Shown here piece by piece: positions 1 through 9,457 of a stretch of 64,000 nt of DNA. This stretch comes from Hydrogenispora sp. (lineage in GTDB: Bacteria; Bacillota; UBA4882; UBA10575). The stretch spans positions 1 through 64,000 of the forward strand of contig DUQQ01000008.1 of assembly GCA_012837705.1 (NCBI GenBank), given 5' to 3'. Each line of letters opens with the position of its first letter. Position 1 is the stretch's first letter. Both the position numbers and the translations under genes were made by a program. The notes beneath the pieces are model-generated. The model did not search any database, was not told the DNA's origin, and saw only the letters and a list, made by a program, of their open reading frames with translations.

Positions 1-2
1 CC

Positions 3-233
3 AAGTTTGGGGTTACCGTTTTGAATGCACCGGGCACGATTGACCAAGATTACCGGGGTGAGATTAAAGTTCTATTGATTAACCATGGTCGGAACGGGTT
101 TCAAATTAAACGGGGTGACCGCATCGCGCAGTTAGTGGTGGCGCCGGTCGTGCGGAGTACATGGCTCCCCTGTACCGACTTGGAAGAGACCGGACGCGGG
201 GACGGCGGTTTTGGCCATACCGGGCGGCGTTGA
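3..233 (+). CDS. dut: dUTP diphosphatase, C-terminal part (truncated by window start)
   Basis: Open from window edge: [29 protein letters not shown]...[13 protein letters not shown]...[10 protein letters not shown]; canonical dUTPase motifs including the C-terminal RGxGGFGxTG. Confidence 0.95.
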   Translation, partial: KFGVTVLNAPGTIDQDYRGEIKVLLINHGRNGFQIKRGDRIAQLVVAPVVRSTWLPCTDLEETGRGDGGFGHTGRR

Positions 234-252
234 ACGAGGCGGTGCTTTCACT

Positions 253-585
253 TTATTTCAAGGTTGCGGGAATAATAAGATCAACAAGGCCGATGATCAG
301 CGCGGCTAGGAGCAAGCTTAACCAGGAAAAGTCGATCCCTGAAACCATTTTTAAGCTGATTAGTCCAAACAAAGAAAGGAAAAAGCTAATTAAACCCTGG
401 GTGAAGGGTAATACTTCCTTTTTTAGAATAATGGTTTCCACGAAAAAGTTGAGACCGGCAATGACAAGTCCTGCGATCGCGGCGGTGGAAACCGGAAGGA
501 TCGAGAAATTTGGTAAGAGATAACCAAGGCCTAATACCACAAAAAAAACGGCGGCGAATTTAAACCCAAAGCGTCGCCAGGACAT
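253..585 (-). CDS. small multi-TM membrane protein (DUF2512/holin-like fold, tentative)
   Basis: ORF with start at 585 (MSWRRFGFKF...) preceded by AAAGGAGG on the minus strand; about 4 hydrophobic segments. Confidence 0.6.
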   Translation of the reverse strand: MSWRRFGFKFAAVFFVVLGLGYLLPNFSILPVSTAAIAGLVIAGLNFFVETIILKKEVLPFTQGLISFFLSLFGLISLKMVSGIDFSWLSLLLAALIIGLVDLIIPATLK

Positions 586-721
586 GGCAATCCTCCTTTC
601 GCCTTTATTCTTTCCTTTTTTCCGCACTTCACTCGCAAATGCGGAAAAGAAAAGCCGGGTCGATTAGGGAAAGGAGAAATTAAAGCAGTGTTTTTAACGT
701 TAGTTAAAGGAAGGATCCATC

Positions 722-2071
722 TTGCGTAAAGAAAAACCGGTTGCCGTTATTGCATCCGTCGCGCCCCACAGTTTAGCTTTCCGCCTTGGATTGCAACCGG
801 GTGACCGGATTGTAAAGATCAACGGGAAAAGAATACCAGACCTGATTACGTACCAGTTGGCTGAAGCTCAGGAACACCTCGTTTTAGAGGTGGAGAAGGA
901 AAACGGTGAGTATTGGGAGTACGAGGTAGAAAAGGCAGAAACCGAGGGGTTGGGGTTGTCCTTTAAGGCGGCCGTCTTTGATGGTATTAAGCGTTGCCGT
1001 AACCATTGTCTTTTCTGTTTTGTCGACCAGATGCCACCGAAGCTGAGGCCTTCCTTGTACATAAAAGACGATGATTACCGGCTCTCCTTTCTACAAGGAA
1101 GTTATATCACTTTAACCAATCTGACCGACGCCGATTGGCAAAGAATTCAGCGGTTCCGCTTAAGTCCGCTCTATATCTCGGTGCACGCGACCGATCCAGA
1201 AGTACGCGTACGCTTGCTGGGGGGGAATAAGCGGGCGGGGGAGATCCAAGCTCACCTCCAGCGTCTGGCGGCTTGGGGATGTCATTTTCACGCCCAAGCG
1301 GTGCTGTGCCCCGGAATCAACGACGGCCCAATTCTGGAAAAAACCATCGCCGATCTGGGCGCGTTCTGGCCACACCTGCAAACCTTGGCGATTGTTCCGG
1401 TGGGCTTGACAGGACACCGGACGGGTCTTAGCCCTTTGCGCCTTTTTAAACAGGAAGAAGCGCAGGCGGTGTTGAAGATTGTCCACGCCGCGCAGCAGCA
1501 ATTTCTTAACGCCTACGGAAGCCGGTTGGTCTTTGCGGCCGATGAGTTTTACCTCCAAGCGGATCAGGAGTTTCCTCCGCTTGCGGAATACGAAGATCTG
1601 CTGCAACTGGAAAACGGGGTCGGTTTGTGGCCGTTATTTAAAACCGAATTTCAACAAGCCCTGACCAGGTATGCCAGGAAAGGGCAGCGGCGTGCAAGCT
1701 CCGGTCATTTTACGATCATTACAGGAACAAGTGCGGGGGGACTCTGGTCTGAGCTTCGTCGTATGCTTACAGAAGTTTTTCCCCAGATCGAACTGGCGAT
1801 CTTACCGGTAACCAACCATTTTTTTGGTGCGGAGGTCACGGTGACTGGACTGGTCACCGGGGGCGATATCCGGCGCGCGTTAGCGGAGACTTCAGTAAAT
1901 TCTGAAACCTGCCTGTTGATACCCCAGGTTATGCTCCGCCGGCCGGAGAATGATTTTTTAGACGGCATGACGGTGGATGAGTTGCGGGCGAACATCTCAC
2001 ATCCGGTGAAAGTACTTGCTGTAGACGGTGAGGTCGTGGTCAAGACATTGCTTGGATTGGAGGAGGAGTAA
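722..2071 (+). CDS. DUF512-family PDZ/radical-SAM-like protein
   Basis: N-terminal PDZ-like region (PHSLAFRLGLQPGDRIVKINGKRI), Cys motif CRNHCLFCFVDQMPPKLRPSLYIKDDDYRLSFLQGSYITLTNL; TTG start; adjacent to der as in many Clostridia. Confidence 0.88.
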   Translation: MRKEKPVAVIASVAPHSLAFRLGLQPGDRIVKINGKRIPDLITYQLAEAQEHLVLEVEKENGEYWEYEVEKAETEGLGLSFKAAVFDGIKRCRNHCLFCFVDQMPPKLRPSLYIKDDDYRLSFLQGSYITLTNLTDADWQRIQRFRLSPLYISVHATDPEVRVRLLGGNKRAGEIQAHLQRLAAWGCHFHAQAVLCPGINDGPILEKTIADLGAFWPHLQTLAIVPVGLTGHRTGLSPLRLFKQEEAQAVLKIVHAAQQQFLNAYGSRLVFAADEFYLQADQEFPPLAEYEDLLQLENGVGLWPLFKTEFQQALTRYARKGQRRASSGHFTIITGTSAGGLWSELRRMLTEVFPQIELAILPVTNHFFGAEVTVTGLVTGGDIRRALAETSVNSETCLLIPQVMLRRPENDFLDGMTVDELRANISHPVKVLAVDGEVVVKTLLGLEEE

Positions 2072-3381
2072 TGCCCAAACCGATTGTCGCCATTGTTGGC
2101 CGCCCGAACGTGGGTAAATCCACTCTGTTTAACCGGATTATCGGGGAAAGGATCGCGATTGTGGAAGACGTCCCCGGTATTACCCGGGATCGGCTTTATC
2201 GGGAGACAGAGTGGATGGATAAACCATTCCTGCTGGTGGATACCGGCGGAATTACCAGTAACAAAAATGATCCTTTTAACGTCAAAGTATATAACCAGGC
2301 CCAGTTGGCGATTGAAGAAGCCGATGTGATCTGGTTTGTTGTTGATGCCAGGGAGGGTCTCCACCCCTTGGATCAGGAGATCGCTGATATTTTGCGGAAA
2401 ACGCAGAAACCCTTGATTTTGGTGGGTAATAAAGTTGATACGTACGACCCGGCGCTAGCCAGTGATTTTTACCCGTTGGGGTTCGGCCCGCCGATCCTGG
2501 TCTCGGCCGAACACGCCTTAAACCTTGGTGACCTTTTGGACCAAACCGTGGCCGAATTTCCCGTCCAACAACAGGAAGTGGAGGATGCGATCGGCGTTGC
2601 CCTAATTGGCCGGCCGAATACGGGTAAGTCTTCGCTACTCAACGCGCTCTTAGGCGAAGAAAGGGTGATCGTCAGTCCGCTCCCGGGAACGACCCGCGAT
2701 GCGATTGATACGCCTGTTCAGTATGGGGGGACCAATTATATCCTGGTCGACACCGCCGGGATCCGGCGTAAAGCCCGGGTGGAGGAGGCTGTTGAGTATT
2801 ATAGCGTCCTCCGGGCGATCCGGGCGGTGGAAAGAGCAGACGTCGCCCTGGTGGTGCTGGATGCGACCGATTTCTTGGCGGAGCAAGATAAAAAAGTAGC
2901 TGGAATCGCCCATGAAGCTGGGAAAGCGGTGATTATAGTCGTCAACAAGTGGGATCTGGTGGAAAAGGACGACCGGACCGCAAAAGCGTTTACTGAGAAA
3001 ATCCGCGCCGAACTTTCCTTTTTAGAGTATGCTCCGGTCCTTTTTATCTCGGCGAAAACAGGGCAAAGAGTAAATAAAGTCTTGCCGGAAGTTTTTAAAG
3101 TGGCGAATGAATTCACCAAACGGGTTCCGACCCGGGCTTTGAACGCCTTGCTCCGTGAAGCGTTGCTACGCCACCAACCACCGTCCCATAAAGGAAAACA
3201 ACTTAAGGTTTATTATGCCACGCAAGTTAAGGTAAAGCCTCCTACGATTCAACTGTGGGTGAATGACCCAGCGCTAATGCACTTTTCATTCCGCCGGTTT
3301 TTAGAGAACCAAATTAGAGCAAACTTTGGTTTCACCGGCTCACCGATCCATTTTTTGGTGCGATCAAGGACGAAAGAATAA
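2071..3381 (+). CDS. der: ribosome biogenesis GTPase Der (EngA)
   Basis: Two G domains (GRPNVGKST, GRPNTGKSS), NKVD/NKWD motifs, C-terminal KH-like domain. Confidence 0.97.
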   Translation: MPKPIVAIVGRPNVGKSTLFNRIIGERIAIVEDVPGITRDRLYRETEWMDKPFLLVDTGGITSNKNDPFNVKVYNQAQLAIEEADVIWFVVDAREGLHPLDQEIADILRKTQKPLILVGNKVDTYDPALASDFYPLGFGPPILVSAEHALNLGDLLDQTVAEFPVQQQEVEDAIGVALIGRPNTGKSSLLNALLGEERVIVSPLPGTTRDAIDTPVQYGGTNYILVDTAGIRRKARVEEAVEYYSVLRAIRAVERADVALVVLDATDFLAEQDKKVAGIAHEAGKAVIIVVNKWDLVEKDDRTAKAFTEKIRAELSFLEYAPVLFISAKTGQRVNKVLPEVFKVANEFTKRVPTRALNALLREALLRHQPPSHKGKQLKVYYATQVKVKPPTIQLWVNDPALMHFSFRRFLENQIRANFGFTGSPIHFLVRSRTKE

Positions 3382-3403
3382 CCAAAAATAAGCGGGAGTG
3401 TAC

Positions 3404-4012
3404 ATGATGCGGATAGTTTTAGCAGTTGTCCTTAGTTATCTTCTAGGCGGTATTTTATTCGGGGAATTGATAGCCCTGATTTCCCGGGTTGATGTGCGGA
3501 AGAAAGGGAGCGGAAATCCGGGCGCAACCAATGTCTACCGAATTTTAGGACCGCTCTTTGGTTTGATCGTATTGGTTGGTGATGCGTTAAAGGGGATCAT
3601 TGGTAGTATGATCGGTGGTTGGCTGGGTGTACCCGAGATTGCCCCTTGGTGTGGTCTGGCGGTCATTGCCGGCCATAATTGGCCGCTTCAATTTAATTTT
3701 CGAGGAGGAAAAGGGATTGCGACTTCCTTTGGGACGATTATTGTCTTGGCCCCGGAAACCCTACTGATTCTTATACCCCTCTGGATAATCACCTTAGTGC
3801 TCAGCGGCTACGTCTCCCTCTCCTCGATGGTGGCGGCTTTAGGTCTGCCCTTGAGCTGTCTGATCTTATATCCGGGTGAAACCAACTTATTAATATATGC
3901 CACGCTGGCCTGCGCCTTGGCAATTTTCCGACATCGCGCTAATATTCAGAGGATTATAAACGGTACCGAAAACAAAATCTTACGTAAAAAGGCTAAGGAG
4001 GATCACAAATGA
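3404..4012 (+). CDS. plsY: glycerol-3-phosphate acyltransferase PlsY
   Basis: SGNPGATNVYR, GHNWPLQFNFRGGKGIATSFG motifs; multi-TM. Confidence 0.95.
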   Translation: MMRIVLAVVLSYLLGGILFGELIALISRVDVRKKGSGNPGATNVYRILGPLFGLIVLVGDALKGIIGSMIGGWLGVPEIAPWCGLAVIAGHNWPLQFNFRGGKGIATSFGTIIVLAPETLLILIPLWIITLVLSGYVSLSSMVAALGLPLSCLILYPGETNLLIYATLACALAIFRHRANIQRIINGTENKILRKKAKEDHK

Positions 4013-5016
4013 AGGTTGGAGTAGTAGGAGCAGGAGGCTGGGGAACCGCGCTTGCTAAATTATTAACGGAGAATGGACACCAGGTTACACTATGGGCTTA
4101 TGAACAAGAAACGATGGAGGAGATCAACCAAAAACACACCAATGAACGATTTCTCCCCGGAGTTGTCCTCCCTACTGAACTGGTGGCAAGCACCGATCCG
4201 GCGGAAGTCGCGCAAGGAGCAGAACTCCTGACCTTTGTTGTTCCGTCGCAGTGGCTGCGGGCAACGGCGAAACATTTTATCGCGTACCTTTCCCCGGACG
4301 CGGTTGTGGTGAACGCCGGGAAAGGCGTGGAGATCCAAACGCTAAAAACCTTGACCCAAGTCTTAAAAGAGGAGCTGCCCGCTCTACACCATGAAATCGT
4401 CGCCCTCTCGGGGCCGAATCATTCTGAAGAAGTAAGTCGCGGTCTACCTTCGGCTACGGTCGTCGCGGCCCCCGATTTAAAAGTAGCCGAACTGGTGCAA
4501 GAAGTCTTTATGTCACCGTATTTCCGGGTATATACGAATCAAGACCGGACCGGGGTTGAGCTTGGTGGTGCCTTAAAGAATGTTTTTTCGATGGCTGCCG
4601 GAATCTGTGACGGATTAAATTTTGGGGATAACACGAAAGCTGCTTTGGTGACGAGGGCTTTGGCGGAGATGCGCCGCCTTGGAGTGGCGATGGGGGCAGA
4701 ACCGGTTACGTTTTCCGGCCTGTCGGGCCTGGGGGATCTTTTTGTGACGGCCGCGAGTCGGCATAGCAGAAACGCTTGGGCGGGCCGGGAGATTGGGAAA
4801 GGCCGCCGTCTTGAGGAAATTCTGGCTTCGACGCCAATGGTGGTGGAAGGCGTTCCAACGACGAAAGCCGCCTATGCGCTCAGCAAAAAGTTCCAGGTTG
4901 AATTGCCGATTATTGAAAAAATGTATCAAGTGTTGTTCGAGGATTATCCCCCCCGCCAAGCGGTGGAAGATCTGATGATTCGGGAGCGCCGTTCCGAAAT
5001 AGAGACGCTTGTCTGA
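4009..5016 (+). CDS. gpsA: NAD(P)-dependent glycerol-3-phosphate dehydrogenase
   Basis: GAGGWGTALAKLL, GPNHSEEV, GGALKNVFSMAAGICDGL motifs. Confidence 0.96.
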   Translation: MKVGVVGAGGWGTALAKLLTENGHQVTLWAYEQETMEEINQKHTNERFLPGVVLPTELVASTDPAEVAQGAELLTFVVPSQWLRATAKHFIAYLSPDAVVVNAGKGVEIQTLKTLTQVLKEELPALHHEIVALSGPNHSEEVSRGLPSATVVAAPDLKVAELVQEVFMSPYFRVYTNQDRTGVELGGALKNVFSMAAGICDGLNFGDNTKAALVTRALAEMRRLGVAMGAEPVTFSGLSGLGDLFVTAASRHSRNAWAGREIGKGRRLEEILASTPMVVEGVPTTKAAYALSKKFQVELPIIEKMYQVLFEDYPPRQAVEDLMIRERRSEIETLV

Positions 5017-5111
5017 TCAGCCCTGAGGTTTCCAGCAATTAAGCAAAAGGAATCATGCCATTCCGTGCCGAAGATGGCACATACATCCGGCCGCGGAAAG
5101 GAGCGATTATA

Positions 5112-5738
5112 ATGACGAAGAAACTGGTTAAAACCAGCTTTCTGCTGTTTATTTTGCTATTGGTGATGGGAACCCCCTCCGTAACGGCGGCGGCACGTTT
5201 AAAAGCCGTTCGGGTTGGGGAAGGTTTTGACGGGACTTTGTCAGAGAAAGTTTGGGTGGAAAACACAACCGCTTATGAATTTTCTTTGCACAACGGTTTG
5301 AAGATCCGTCTTTTGGCCGGTTTTGATCAGCAGCAGTTATATCTGGGTTTTCTCGTCAAAGACCCTTTTTTAACCTTTCAAGACGATTTTTCTTTAGATT
5401 TTCAAGGCAGTGACCATCTGCGGCTCACTTTTTGGCCAGAGGGTTCAAATCCGGTAACTTTATATCTGTTGCCCAGCAGTAAAATTAAAGAGCCGCTTGT
5501 GAACATCTCCGGCGCTTCTTGGCGCCAGACAAGTGTAATGGTGCGTTCGGTCCCTGTTCAACATGGCTATTTTTTAACCGCCGCCATTGATCTGAACAAT
5601 TTGGGCCTTTCTTCTCGGTACGGGGAAATACCGGTTCAGGTCGGGGTGAACGAGATTAGCAGCAAAGGCGAAGCCAAGACTTACTGGCTTTTTGGTACAG
5701 GGCCGCAGGACTTTGCCACTCTAGTTCTTTCCCCCTAG
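5112..5738 (+). CDS. secreted CBM9-like / sugar-binding-domain protein
   Basis: Signal peptide MTKKLVKTSFLLFILLLVMGTPSVTAAA, then beta-rich domain with LYLGFLVKDPFLTFQDDFSLDF; RBS GAAAGGAGCG. Confidence 0.55.
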   Translation: MTKKLVKTSFLLFILLLVMGTPSVTAAARLKAVRVGEGFDGTLSEKVWVENTTAYEFSLHNGLKIRLLAGFDQQQLYLGFLVKDPFLTFQDDFSLDFQGSDHLRLTFWPEGSNPVTLYLLPSSKIKEPLVNISGASWRQTSVMVRSVPVQHGYFLTAAIDLNNLGLSSRYGEIPVQVGVNEISSKGEAKTYWLFGTGPQDFATLVLSP

Positions 5739-5824
5739 AAAAGGCATCGTGCCTCATACTTTTATCCGGCGGCGTTTCTAGCGCCGGGAGAAGGAACGAC
5801 TAATATTTTATTAAATGTAGAGAG

Positions 5825-5849
5825 AACAACCCGGAAGGGTTGTTTTTTT
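5825..5849 (+). terminator. Rho-independent terminator
   Basis: AACAACCC-GGAA-GGGTTGTT followed by T-run. Confidence 0.85.
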
Positions 5850-6081
5850 GTCCTATTTTGGGCTTTACATTCATATAGATAAGCAGACCCTGGATCCTGG
5901 CGATAATGATCGACCCAGAGGATTTCCGCAAGAGAGGCATATCGGCTCATCTTCTGTTGTATATATATTGAGATCAAGACCGATGGATCGAAGTCCAGAA
6001 TTTAAGGCTTTTGGGAGGTGTGTGCAAAGAAAGACGCTTGACGTTTTGGTTGAACTTGAAGGAGAAAAGGGGGGAGGAGGA

Positions 6082-7557
6082 TTGGAACGGTTTGATATCT
6101 TCAAAGATATCGCCGAACGTACGGATGGAAACATCTATATTGGTGTTGTCGGACCGGTGCGGACCGGAAAGTCCACTTTTATCAAGCGTTTTATGGAATT
6201 AATGGTCTTGCCGAACATCAGCGATCAGCACCACCGCGAGCGCACCATGGATGAAATGCCACAGAGTGGTGCCGGCAAAACGATCATGACCACGGAACCT
6301 AAGTTTATTCCCGATGAGGCAGTTCCCCTCAAATTTGACCAGGTTGAATTAAGGGTGCGGATGGTGGACTGTGTCGGTTACACTGTTGATGGGGCCAGGG
6401 GCTATCAAGATGAGACAGGGCCGCGCATGGTGATCACCCCCTGGAGCACAACGCCGGTAACTTTCCAGGTGGCAGCAGAGATGGGCACGAAAAAAGTGAT
6501 CCAAGACCATTCCACCATTGGTTTGGTGGTTACCACCGATGGGAGTATAACCGAGATCCCACGGGAGGATTATCTGCCCGCGGAAGAAAAGGTCGTGGCC
6601 GAACTGACCGCCCTTGGTAAACCCTTTGTTGTCCTGGTTAACTCGATACATCCGGAAGCCACGGAGACCATAGAATTAGTCGAAGCTCTGCAGGAGAAAT
6701 ACAAAGTCCCGGTATTGTCAGTAGATTGTTTGCGGATGGAAACGGATGAAGTGAACCGTATTATGCAGAGCGTGTTAAAGATGTTCCCGGTCCAGGAGAT
6801 TCAGGTCAATTTTGTCGACTGGATCGAAGAACTGCCGACCGACCATTGGCTCCGTTGCACTTATGAGGAAGCGGTGTTGTCTGCGGTAGCGGCGGTGGAG
6901 AAGGTGCAGGATATTGAGGGAGCATTGACGAGCCTGGGCAACGTCGAACAGATGGAAGAGGTCTTTCTTGACAAGGTTGATTTAGGGAAGGGTGCGGTCG
7001 TGATCCGGATCCAAACGGCAGAGGCCCTGTTCTATCAGGTTTTACAGGAGATGACCGGTCTTTCCCTACAGAACAACGGGGACCTTTTACGGAATATACA
7101 AGAACTCGTTGCGGTGAAAAACGAATACCAAAAAGTAGCCGGGGCCCTTGCTCAAGTGCGCGAGTTCGGCTACGGTCTAGTTATGCCGCAAATGGATGAG
7201 ATTGAGTTTGCCGAGCCCCAGCTTATTCAGCAAGGGAGCCGGTGTGGGGTGCGTATCCGGGCTGCTGCCCCATCCTATCATTTTATCAAAGCCAATATTC
7301 AGACGGAAGTTATCCCGGTGGTCGGCACGGAAAAACAAGGGGAGGAGTTTGTCCGCTTTTTAACAGAAGAATTCGAAAAAGATCCGGAAGGAATTTGGAA
7401 GACCGAGTTCTTTGGCAAGACCCTTCACGACTTGGTGAAGGAAGGAATTCAAGCTAAATTAAGCCGAATGCCGCCTCATGCCCAAGAAAAGCTGCAAGAA
7501 ACGTTGACCAAAATTTTGAATGAAGGCAGCGGCGGGTTGATCTGTATCATTATATAA
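6082..7557 (+). CDS. spoIVA: stage IV sporulation protein A (spore coat ATPase)
   Basis: LERFDIFKDIAERTDGNIYIGVVGPVRTGKSTFIKRFMELMVLPNI; TTG start after GGGGAGGAGGA; upstream ORF extension to 5848 judged non-coding. Confidence 0.96.
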   Translation: MERFDIFKDIAERTDGNIYIGVVGPVRTGKSTFIKRFMELMVLPNISDQHHRERTMDEMPQSGAGKTIMTTEPKFIPDEAVPLKFDQVELRVRMVDCVGYTVDGARGYQDETGPRMVITPWSTTPVTFQVAAEMGTKKVIQDHSTIGLVVTTDGSITEIPREDYLPAEEKVVAELTALGKPFVVLVNSIHPEATETIELVEALQEKYKVPVLSVDCLRMETDEVNRIMQSVLKMFPVQEIQVNFVDWIEELPTDHWLRCTYEEAVLSAVAAVEKVQDIEGALTSLGNVEQMEEVFLDKVDLGKGAVVIRIQTAEALFYQVLQEMTGLSLQNNGDLLRNIQELVAVKNEYQKVAGALAQVREFGYGLVMPQMDEIEFAEPQLIQQGSRCGVRIRAAAPSYHFIKANIQTEVIPVVGTEKQGEEFVRFLTEEFEKDPEGIWKTEFFGKTLHDLVKEGIQAKLSRMPPHAQEKLQETLTKILNEGSGGLICIII

Positions 7558-7576
7558 AACCCTTGTTTAGCTGGGA

Positions 7577-7610
7577 AAGCCGTGTAAAGCACGGCTTTAA
7601 TTTTTTTTAA
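7577..7610 (+). terminator. Rho-independent terminator after spoIVA
   Basis: AAAGCCGTG-TAAAG-CACGGCTTT followed by a T-rich run. Confidence 0.85.
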
Positions 7611-7777
7611 AAGCAACGGCAAAACCCCAATATTATAAGGCTGGATAAAATATTTTTCGATTAGACAGAAGGAGAACGGGGAATTATCTAGAATAGATAA
7701 ATGCAATTTCCAAGGTAACTATTGAATACTACTTTCCATAATGCGCCGGTCGGTGCATGAGAAGGAGGTGAAGGTTG

Positions 7778-8053
7778 ATGACGAAAACAGAGTTGATCGA
7801 TGTAGTCGCCGAAAAAAGCGGTTTAACGAAGAAAGACACGGGGAAAGCAGTTGACGCACTTTTTTCAGTGATGACAGAAACTTTGTCCAAAGGAGACAAG
7901 ATCCAACTGGTTGGCTTTGGCAGTTTTGAGGTGAAAGAAAGGAGCGCCCGGATGGGACGGAATCCGCAAACCGGAGCTGCCATCGAGATCAAAGCCAGGA
8001 AGGTACCGGTATTCAAACCGGGGAAAGCTTTGAAAGAAGCAGTGGATCGTTAA
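7778..8053 (+). CDS. hup: HU family DNA-binding protein
   Basis: [29 protein letters not shown]...[34 protein letters not shown]. Confidence 0.96.
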   Translation: MTKTELIDVVAEKSGLTKKDTGKAVDALFSVMTETLSKGDKIQLVGFGSFEVKERSARMGRNPQTGAAIEIKARKVPVFKPGKALKEAVDR

Positions 8054-8109
8054 TTTTCCACTAAGCAATTTTATTCTACTTCGGAAAGGCTCCGTTCATC
8101 TCGTATTAT

Positions 8110-8139
8110 AAGGCCCTCCCGTAATTTGGGGGCCTTTTA
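8110..8139 (+). terminator. Rho-independent terminator after HU gene
   Basis: AAGGCCC...GGGCCTTTT stem. Confidence 0.75.
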
Positions 8140-8232
8140 TAATATAATTTTGACACGAAGCGGAACTGTCTCTTGTTTTTTTACGTTCTTGTTTATATGT
8201 CCATTTATTCCGCATCGTAGTCGGGGAGGAGA

Positions 8233-8805
8233 TTGGCTTTGAAATTAAATAGAATCTTCCGGGAGATCCTTGAGGTCGTACTTCCCGCGTTAGTTCTGTT
8301 TTTGATCTTACGTGCCTTTGTCGTCGAAGCGCGGTATGTCCCCAGTCCGTCGATGCGCCCGACGATCATCGAATGGGACCGATTTTTAGTAGAGAAAGTC
8401 TCTTACCGCTTTCGTGAACCCAGACGCGGTGATATTATTGTTTTCCACCCAACAGAGGACGCAAATTATCTCGCCAATCAGCAGCAGGGTCGTCAGGGTG
8501 AACCGGTAAAACTCGATGATTTTATCAAACGGATCATTGCCTTACCCGGTGAGACGGTGGAGATTACCGAAGGTAAAGTATGGATCGATGGTGTTCCCCT
8601 CACGGAAGATTATATTTCACCGGAGCGGCGTCCCATTTATGAATTCGGGCCCGTGACTATGGGGGAAGACGAGTATTTCGTTTTGGGGGATAATAGGAAC
8701 CAAAGCTGGGATAGTCATTATTGGGGGGCTCTCCCACGGAAAAACATCGTGGGCCGGGCTTTCTGGCGTTTTTGGCCGCTCAAACGGATCGGGCCGATCC
8801 GTTAA
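8233..8805 (+). CDS. lepB: signal peptidase I
   Basis: VPSPSMRPTI (catalytic Ser), RGDIIVFHP, DDFIKRIIALPGE (Lys), LGDNRNQSWDSHYWG; TTG start. Confidence 0.96.
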   Translation: MALKLNRIFREILEVVLPALVLFLILRAFVVEARYVPSPSMRPTIIEWDRFLVEKVSYRFREPRRGDIIVFHPTEDANYLANQQQGRQGEPVKLDDFIKRIIALPGETVEITEGKVWIDGVPLTEDYISPERRPIYEFGPVTMGEDEYFVLGDNRNQSWDSHYWGALPRKNIVGRAFWRFWPLKRIGPIR

Positions 8806-8826
8806 AAAAACGAGGGTGGGATCAAC

Positions 8827-9441
8827 ATGAGACTACAACAGTTTGTCCTTGGTGAACTCGAAGTCAACAGCTATCTGTTGTGGGATGAAGAAACCTTGGA
8901 AGCTGCCTGTTTTGACCCAGGCGGTTCACCACAAGAGATCCTGGCGGAGCTAACACAGAATAAATTGGGTTTAAAGTATATACTGCTTACCCACGGTCAT
9001 TATGACCATATTGGCGGGGTCAATGAGCTAAAAGCGAATACTGGTGCCCTCGTTGCTATCCATGCCGCCGATGCCGCGATGTTAGCCAATCCGGAACTCA
9101 ACCTTTCTGCTCTTTTTGGCCGGCAAATTGTGGTAAAGCCGGACCAGTTATTAACCGATGGCGATGTCCTGTGTTTAGGGGGGCAAATGCTAAAGATTAA
9201 TCATACTCCGGGGCATACTCCGGGCGGAATATCCGTCTCCACGTCGGGGCTGTTGTTTAGTGGGGATACCCTTTTTGCCGGGAGTATCGGCCGAACCGAT
9301 CTGCCGGGAGGCGACCAAGCCACTTTAAACTGCAGTTTGCAGCGGTTGGTTCGACTGCCCGATGAAACCCGTGTTTTCCCCGGCCATGGTCCGGAGACAA
9401 CTATCGGGCGCGAAAAGCAACTCAATCCTTTTCTAAAGTAA
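8827..9441 (+). CDS. MBL-fold metallo-hydrolase (glyoxalase II-like)
   Basis: THGHYDHIGG, TPGHTPGG, SGDTLF, FPGHGPETTI motifs. Confidence 0.92.
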   Translation: MRLQQFVLGELEVNSYLLWDEETLEAACFDPGGSPQEILAELTQNKLGLKYILLTHGHYDHIGGVNELKANTGALVAIHAADAAMLANPELNLSALFGRQIVVKPDQLLTDGDVLCLGGQMLKINHTPGHTPGGISVSTSGLLFSGDTLFAGSIGRTDLPGGDQATLNCSLQRLVRLPDETRVFPGHGPETTIGREKQLNPFLK

Positions 9442-9457
9442 TTGGTGGGGGGAATAG

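Noticed and set aside
1705-2364. 219-aa antisense ORF across DUF512/der
   Set aside because: Overlaps two strongly supported genes and has no recognisable motif.
5848-6081. N-terminal 78-codon extension of the spoIVA ORF
   Set aside because: Starts inside or right after a terminator; SpoIVA homology begins at LERFDIFKDI with RBS GGGGAGGAGGA and TTG at 6082.
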